A stretch of DNA of 64,000 nt, from contig AZLU01000032.1 of assembly GCA_002224055.1 (NCBI GenBank), positions 76,374 to 140,373 on the forward strand, in the 5' to 3' direction. The number at the start of each line of letters is the position of its first letter. Position 1 is the first letter of the stretch. Positions 57,801-64,000 of this stretch are shown here, piece by piece. A model generated the notes under the pieces. The model saw only the letters and a program-made list of their open reading frames with translations, did not search any database and was not told the DNA's origin. This DNA comes from Pezizomycotina sp. ARF18. Taxonomy: Eukaryota > Ascomycota. A program made the position numbers and the translations under genes.

Positions 57801-60800
57801 TTGAACTTGGGAACTATAGCCCCAGTGTTTTTGAATTGCCGGGAGCCCAATGTACTAAGGTCGGGGCTGTGGGCGATGAAGCTGTCAACATCAAGTCTGA
57901 GACTGCTGAATCCGTGGACTTCCAACTTCCGAACATTGGACATAACCATCACCTGGATTCTTCAACCAGAAGTCTGAGCTTGCCAAACCCAAGGCCCGCA
58001 ACCCTATAGACAACCAGTCTATGAAATAAGCAACTGGATTACAGACCTGTGGATGTTCAACCTGTGGGCGGCCAACCAAGCGGTTTCTGCGAAGCTCCAA
58101 GCACAGGATTTCAGAGTACTCGGATTCTCCTCCCGAAACGCTGTCATTTCCAAGCCCATGGGTCGCAAAATTGTGGATGAAGAGCCTACGAGCAACGAGC
58201 CGGTTGATTCCAGGCCAGTGTACGTCCAACCTATGAACTGTGGCCCCAGCGGCTTTGAAATCTCGGCACATCAGTTCACTAAGCCTGAAGCCACGGGTGC
58301 CTCAACTGCGAATGATCAATTGGAAAATAGCAAGTCTAAAGACGACGAGCCCGCAACATTTGAACCTTCACTTATTGGACGTGCAAATCATTTGATGCAT
58401 CTGAGAGTGAATTAGTGTTCCCCGAGCCAATACTCCCGAATTGTGGACGACAGAGGCATGGGCGATAAGTTGGCGGGCGATAAACCTGAAGATACTCAAT
58501 CCATGAACGACAACTCCAGAAGCATTGAGTTCCCCGCGGCAGTTCACCAAAACCGGAACTGTGCGCGATGAATCTGGCATGGGTGATGAATCTGCTGGCC
58601 CCAGGCTTAAGGTCGCCGAGCCAGTCGACCTCGAATCTCCTAGTATTGAACCGAAGGATCAGTCCAACTCTTCCGACGACAAATTTGTGGTCTCCAAGCT
58701 TATAATCTGCAAACCCGCGAGCGATGAGTCCACAAGTGATAAAATGATGGACGATGCGCCTGTAGATGTCCAATTCATCAACGATGATCCAGAAGTTTTG
58801 AATTTACTACCGCCGAATACCCGAAGATAGGAAGTGTGGACGATGGATCAGTCGAATCTGCAGATGTCGAACCTGAGGGCGCTGTGCCCAGGAATTCGCG
58901 CCGCCGTAACACTGGACAAGAGAATCGCAAGATGATAGATGTTGGCTTTTCGGAGAAGCAATCCGTAGGCACTCCTCTCACTGGCCCAAGCCTGCAGATA
59001 TCAAACTTGCAGACATCAAGCCAGGAGACGAAAAAGCGGGAACTGTTTATAAGACTACCTCTTCACGTTTTGGCTCAAGCAATTCCGTGCTTCCAAATTT
59101 CGAACCGGTGGATGTTTTATCTACGGATGTTACACCTGCAACCACCAAAACTCCAGCAGCGAAGACACACAAGCGCGACCCATGCAATTACAATTAACCC
59201 ACTTAAGCCCGCTGCTTTTGGACCTCGAAGACCTGAGCACTCAAACAGTGATTTCAAGAGGGTAGGATCCGAACCTTCGAATATCGGACTCAAGACCGTC
59301 CAATCAGTGCCCGAATCTAAGCCCACTGCTCCTGAGTCTGAAGAACTCGAACCAGTGAAGATGAAGTCACAACGTTCAGGCATATGGCAGAACCTAACGA
59401 TGAAAAATCTGGAACCTGCCATTGAAGGAGGCCTCCTCGGCGGTAGTGCGGGTTCGAGTCGAAGGATGAGAAGACAGTCCACGACTCTGACTTGAAATCT
59501 GGACTGTATAATAAGGACTTCTTTACAAAGGCAGGCTTTACACCAAAAGACGAAGACTCTAATTTAAGTGGAAACGATGGCCTTGAGAAGACGGAAAGCC
59601 TGTCGGGATTTCCGAGCCGGAGAGTTCCGATTTCGAAGATGAGGACCGAAATGAGAGTGATATTCGCAGTGACAAAAAGAAGCCCAATGGCAAAGAGGAA
59701 AAAACGATCAATTCAGAAACAGTGAAGACGTGGAGCGCCATGATGAGGGAGAACTTAAATTCGAAGAAAACCCCATCCTGGAAGAGGAACATAACACAAA
59801 CAGGAGAGCATCCAGAGCTACGAAAGTGGGGTCTCTGGCCAAGTCAATGTTGGAGATGAGCGCGGTCCCGACGATGAACGTAACGTCAACGGCGACGGTA
59901 GCGTCAGCAAAAAACGCGATATCGAAGACAAAGATGCCACCAGCAACGAGTGCGGTGTCTTTGATGTGGAGACTCTCGACGATCAAGCTAGCCTCGGCGA
60001 TCACGATGGCATTGGCAACGCGAATGGTTCCTCGAAAAAGACATTACCAATCAAACAATCGCAGTTGATAACGAAGATGCTGCCTGTGGAAAAGGCATTG
60101 TCAATGCTGAAGTTGAGATCAACGAACAATATCTTCCTGGAAAAGATAGACTTAGTGAGGCCAAGATTGAGAAGCCTGATATCGAAAAGCGGGCAAAACG
60201 TTCAAACAGGGCTCTGTTAATGACCAATGTGCTCCTGTCGACCAGGCAGCATGATCAGCAACGAAAATACTATAGGTAGTCAATATGCTTTATAGGCGAA
60301 GATAGCGGCTGCGAAGTCAGAATCCTGAGGAATACCGTGTAGGCGAAAGCGATATTGTTGACAAGAAACCCTTTTCCAATAACGAAAATCTTGTTGCCGA
60401 TAAAGAGAATTCTGTCGATGAAGAGGCTCCTGGAGAGCTCTTCTTCATGAGGAGGCTCCTCTCGTAGACCTCGGACTAGGTGGCAAGGAAGGAGTTTTGA
60501 GAGATTCTGCAATGTTAAGCACAAGCCAGTGCATGAGAAGGCTTCAGCTACACAGAGAGGCCTCAGTGAAGCTGAGGCCTCTCAGCTAAAGGACGCAGTA
60601 CAAGTTGTTGCGATCGATGACGCTCTCGATTCGAATTCTAGGGCGACGGATGAGTTACGAACTGCAGGCGCGATTTCACAAAATGAGAAACAAAAAATCG
60701 ATGTCGTCGGGGCATTTGTTTCAATGTCAAGCTTGGTCTCGCTGGTCCGAAGGAAAAAGAAGGCGAAAGCGACGCTTTAAATTTTGAGAACAAGATAGAT

Positions 60801-63800
60801 GAAGGAGCCACGGAGAATGCGAGAACCTCGATGAGAAATTTCGTTCCACGACCAAATCGCAGCGGTCGACGAAGTGTTCGGGCCAAAGCGCAAGAACCCT
60901 CTGACACGAATGACATGGATCGTGTTCCTGGACTCAGTAGAGGGAGCGAAAATGAGGATGAAGATCAAACTATGGTTTTTGAAACAGAACCAGAGCAGAC
61001 CTTCGACCAAAGATTTGCGCCAAAGGAGTACGAGAGCCATCTTGACGTGGATGACGCCCAAATTGCTTATGCTAGTAGCAAAATGATCAAAGCTGAGGAC
61101 GATGTAGAAGCTGTCGCTGCAGGAACAGAACTCAAACAAAACATTATTTCTGCAACAGGTCCTGAGCAGCTTGTTGCTTCCGAAACAAACCGCAATAAAG
61201 CTGTTCACTTGGGAAGCAGTGCGAAGAGGAAACACACCTGAAAATGCCGGTCCAGAATTCCAACCGCAAGTATCATCAATCGTCGGCGAGAGTAGGCCCA
61301 CAAAAATGGACGAGCAAACCGCAGCGAACGATGAGATTTTACGTCTTGAGAAACGCGCTGATGCAGAGAATACGATCCAGGATGATTCCGCTGGTGAAAA
61401 AGATTTCTCCGGTCAACAGAGCCTAGGCTATCAACATGATTCTACGGGTCAGCAGCACGCAGTCGATCAAGCGGAGATACTCGATCCGGCGGAGAAACCC
61501 GATGAAACGGACATACCCAATGAAGTGGACGTAGCTAATCAAGCGGATACAGCCGATGCGGCCGATGCGGCCGATAAAGCCGATGCACCCAACCGAGCGG
61601 ACGTAGTCGACGAAGTGGACTCCGCCGGTCGAGCGGACTTCCCAGACCGAGCGGGCTCACCAGGTCACCATGGCCGTACAGGTCAAGTGGAGCTCAAATA
61701 GTGACGCGGAGTCCGACGAGAGAGAATTCCCGCAATTAGTGTGCCGAAGTCTACCATTCTTGTCAAGCTGGCCTTTGCCGACATATGGACGCCCCTATCG
61801 TTACTGAAGACCCCACCATCAGCGATGCAAATTCACCTAGCAATGTTCAGCAACAGCCAGTCACCGAAGGAGAGAAGATTCCTAACATCAGTGTTGAACC
61901 AAAACCCGCAATTGGAACCCAAAGTTTCGGTCCTGACGAACGCGAGCTCGTCGTCGATGAAGAAACGCCTGCGTTAAGCTTCGAGCCCAGAGTTAGCAGT
62001 CGACCGTCATTTGATATCAACGGACAGTGCCTGGTTGGGGATAGAGGATTGCTGTCTACACCCCAGAGCATCCTTCTATCACAGAAGCCCTGATTGTAGA
62101 CGAGCAAGAGTCTGATGTTCACTTAGGAGAGCCTGATAACAAGGAAGAACGCACAATTGTCACTCGAGCGCCGATAGCCGACGCGGAAAGCCCTATCCTT
62201 GGCGAGAAAGGGTATCTCAGCGAGAGACAAGAATCTTTGATCAATAAAGATTTTGACGTTCGCAGTAGCGAGGGCTTTATTATCGACAACGAAGAGCTTA
62301 AAAAACCTACCATCGACGTTAATCTTGGAAAGTCTTCTCACGTAGAAGGGCGTTCAGAAACCCCCTTTAGCTTCGACGTTGATGGGCCAGCCGCTGACTT
62401 CCAAGGGCGACCTGCCTCTATGGTCGCCACCGAATGGCCTTTCGAAGTTATCGAGAAGTTGTCGCCGGGTTTGAGGCCACTAAGGGAGAAACCACGCCTG
62501 AGCCAGAAGCGTCGACGTTCGACGTAGCAGACACTATTCCCACCGAAGAAGAGCTTTCCGCCGACAAGGGAGATCCTTTAGCGAACGAAGGAAATCCTAC
62601 AGTTAATGAACCAGATTTAAGCATTGGTAAAGATCGGTCCTACGTGGATGAAGACGAAATTCAAGGGCATAGGATCGGCCATGACCTCGAACAGCCTACT
62701 TTTAGCGTCGAAGAATCTGAAAAGCCAGCCCATACACTTACCACAAAGATCAAAAAGAGCGTCACTAGTGCTATTGCCGTCGAACAACGGGTCATTGAAC
62801 AAGATTCTATCACTGACGAGGGGAGGTCTGACGTTGATGAAGAGCTTCAAGAGCTCGCCCTCAGTACTCACCTCGAGCGGCCTACTACTAGCGTTGGAGA
62901 AGCTGAAAAGCCTGCTTTGGTGGTGCAGTGCCATACCACGAACTTCGAAAAGGGTGTCTCGCCTGCTCTTGTTGTCGAACAGCCAGTGATTGAACAAGAT
63001 CTACCACTTACGAAAATAGGCTTACCGTTGATGAAGAGCTTCAAGAGTCCACCCTCGGCCTTCACCTCGAGCGGCCTACTTTAGGTCCTCAGGAATGTGA
63101 AAACACTGTTTTCGAGGTCAACGACTTACCACGAAAGTTGAAGATGGCTGCTCTCCTGCTATTACTGTCGAACAGCGGACCATTGTTACCAAACAGCCTT
63201 CTACTCGTTCCAAATGCCCCGCCCCGCCTACTAATGAGCTGCCTATTGCTTTCGAAAACCCGTACGTTGACATCGAGCCCACTTTTGGCGAAAGCGTCGC
63301 CGTTGAGACTGAGCAGCCCGTTTTCGGGATACCCACGCCCTCGTCGAAGAGAACCACTCCGTTGAAGAAGAACCCCCTGTCACAGAAGGATTCACTTTCA
63401 CAGAAGAACCTCCTATCGAAGAACCTCCGAGTCCTGCCGAAGAAGCGACCCTTCGCGGAGAAGAGCCCGTCCTGGATGAAGCGCCGCTCATCGATGACGA
63501 GCCCGTCGCTTACGAAACGACCCGTTCAGAATACATTCCCATTGTAGAAGAGGCGACTTCCGTTCGGAAGATAACCAGCTTGTTCTTGTTGATGAAGAAG
63601 CACCCGCTATCAATATCCCACTCTCGTTGAAGAACTTGACACCGAAGAGTCCGCTCTTGTTGTTGAACAACCCTTGCTATCATAGAGGAGGCGAGGCCCG
63701 TTGTTGAAAAGCAAGAAGCTGATATCGGAGAGGAGACTGAATTTGCGAGCAATGTAGACCAGCCCGCGCTTGGCGATAGAGAGCGTGTCGTTACACAAGA

Positions 63801-64000
63801 GGTCTTTACCGCCGAAAGGAAGAGCTTGTTGGTGAAAACAGCAGAATTGAGCTGTTCTCCAGCGGTAATAGCGGCTTGGACATCTATGGTGAGGAGCAAG
63901 AGCCTACTTTTGACGTGGTAGATGGCTCCGACGTCGAGACAGAACGAGGCGCGCCCCCCTCTATTAGCACAGCAGAGTGGGAACAAGTTTCCAATGAAGG
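42563..64000 (+). CDS. Giant ankyrin-repeat protein with PEVK-like low-complexity body (runs off right edge)
   Basis: From the ATG at 42563 (MTDEAVEPNPERFHEYVE) the plus strand appears to be coding without a recognised intron to the end of the window, over 21 kb or roughly 7,000 codons. About 18 ankyrin repeats (42,680-44,580) are followed by Glu/Asp/Pro/Ser/Thr/Lys-rich sequence with few aromatic or Cys residues, probably disordered or spring-like. Sub-regions include an acidic linker, heptapeptide repeats, a Ser/Thr/Pro/Ala stretch, pentapeptide tracts, a 195-bp tandem duplication, Asp/Ala repeats and a triplicated ~195-bp unit near the right edge. No signal peptide or membrane span is evident in the N-terminal part. 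The frame moves by one base about every 0.3-1.5 kb, yet composition and repeat register continue across each shift. Nothing like a start codon or promoter separates the segments, which favours one gene, but several adjacent genes cannot be excluded. A scaffold role is a guess. Confidence 0.6.
42680..44580 (+). other. Ankyrin-repeat domain of the giant gene (about 18 units)
   Basis: Units of about 33 residues start with motifs such as DLTPLHLAACAGGHDIVDRL, LKTALHHACSHGHSKVVKKL, GFTPLYYAVKNNYEDIAKFL, GETPLHAAVASG and GLTPLDYAIKHGHKDVIKLL. I count about 18. Most keep the TPLHxA core. Frame changes lie near 42,620, 42,745, 43,110 and 43,560. Confidence 0.9.
42786..42815 (+). repeat. GAT triplet run (poly-Asp)
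   Basis: About ten GAT/GAC codons encode a poly-Asp run inserted between the first and second ankyrin units. It is a likely length-variable site. Confidence 0.9.
46395..46545 (+). repeat. Heptapeptide (21-bp) repeats in the giant gene
   Basis: Six tandem units of seven residues follow the pattern V-x-P-x-P-V-E: VSPQPVE, VNPKLVE, VDYEPVE, ANHEPVE, VSPQLTE and VSFAPTE. In DNA, most units contain GAGGTAA, a match to the fungal 5' splice-site consensus. Confidence 0.8.
48480..48830 (+). repeat. Ser/Thr/Pro/Ala-rich degenerate repeat (mucin-like)
   Basis: About 110 residues consist almost only of S, T, P, A, V and I, for example STAPIAPVISMTSTAPTSFA. They lie in one long open frame (48026-49528). 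It is a candidate for O-glycosylation if the protein enters the secretory path, or a disordered spacer otherwise. Confidence 0.75.
52440..55065 (+). repeat. PEVK-like pentapeptide tract
   Basis: Degenerate five-residue (15-bp) units are built on x-P-V-E-(E/K): examples are APVEKAAIGKSPIEG, SPAEKAPVKKTPSEKAPAKE, and VPVEEAFI. The periodicity is kept across frame changes. Composition is dominated by P, E, V, K, A and I. Confidence 0.75.
55578..55970 (+). repeat. Tandem duplication, ~195-bp unit, two copies
   Basis: Copy 1 starts near 55,578 and copy 2 near 55,773; the identical block GCAAAGGAGGCAACAAGGAA is in both. Copy 2 is open in one frame (contains NKEGISKEDTSEEDISKGGN and LEKETPRKKKSFHTSPKNTF). 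The copies differ by about ten single- or two-base length changes and at most one or two substitutions. Confidence 0.9.
56687..56800 (+). repeat. EPVKQ-type pentapeptide repeats
   Basis: Tandem 15-bp units GAGCCGGTTAAGCAA and variants encode EPVKQ, EPVKQ, EPVEQ, DTVGQ and GPVNK. The core copies are nearly identical in DNA, so this is a young expansion. Confidence 0.8.
61500..61680 (+). repeat. Asp/Ala-rich repeat
   Basis: A periodic stretch encodes DVANQADTADAADAADKADA and DEVDSAGRADF, built from 9- and 15-bp units around GCGGCCGAT. It is strongly acidic and lies in one open frame. Confidence 0.8.
62665..63240 (+). repeat. Triplicated ~195-bp unit in the giant gene
   Basis: Three consecutive units share LEQPTFSVEESEKPA / LERPTTSVGEAEKPA, an AIAVEQRVIEQDS / ALVVEQPVIEQDL core, and the block GTTGATGAAGAGCTTCAAGA that recurs with a spacing of 195 bases (about 62,833 and 63,028). 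The third unit is more diverged. Confidence 0.8.
63340..63540 (+). repeat. Pro/Glu-rich repeat near right edge
   Basis: Short units rich in EEPP and EEPV (for example FTEEPPIEEPPSPAEEA) resume the P/E/V theme of the 52-55 kb tract. The coding region continues beyond the window. Confidence 0.7.

Overview
This looks like nuclear DNA of a filamentous ascomycete (Pezizomycotina). The evidence is short GT-AG introns with fungal branch points, a recognisable SDA1 gene, a class II cAMP phosphodiesterase gene, a DUF6594 membrane protein, and several STAND/NLR-type genes with fungus-specific domains (Goodbye, PNP_UDP, NB-ARC, TPR). No species is named; I could not search a database.

Layout. (1) 1-9.6 kb: two conserved housekeeping genes transcribed divergently, SDA1 (minus) and PDE1 (plus), separated by 6.4 kb rich in long A or T tracts and pyrimidine runs. 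(2) 10.9-40.8 kb: an accessory island of AT-rich spacers and immunity- or recognition-type genes: a Goodbye-STAND protein, a C2H2 zinc-finger/coiled-coil protein, a membrane protein, a small GC-rich orphan, a solo nucleoside-phosphorylase-like (PNP_UDP) protein with a cysteine-rich C-terminus that may be lipidated, a DUF6594 membrane protein, a trypsin-like protease, an ankyrin protein, a von Willebrand A (vWA) protein, a fucose-lectin-like protein, and a full PNP_UDP/NB-ARC/TPR NLR. (3) 42.56 kb to the right edge: what appears to be one giant plus-strand coding region (over 21 kb, about 7,000 codons, no intron recognised). It starts with about 18 ankyrin repeats and continues as acidic, low-complexity, repeat-built sequence, including pentapeptide tracts rich in P, E, V and K that resemble titin PEVK springs.

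Almost every gene, including the conserved SDA1 and PDE1, changes frame repeatedly by single bases, often in short C/G runs, while the amino-acid sequence stays conserved on both sides. Two adjacent copies of a ~195-bp repeat in the giant gene differ by about ten length changes and almost no substitutions. The simplest reading is residual indel error in the assembly rather than gene death, so exon limits below are approximate and 'broken' genes should not be called pseudogenes from this sequence alone.

How the genes could work together (inference): the island resembles fungal non-self recognition loci, where STAND receptors with exchangeable N-terminal effector domains sit among protease, lectin, vWA and ankyrin genes. 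The two PNP_UDP genes, one solo and one fused to NB-ARC/TPR, are the clearest functional pair. No tRNA, rRNA, CRISPR array, LTR element or DNA transposon was recognised with confidence.
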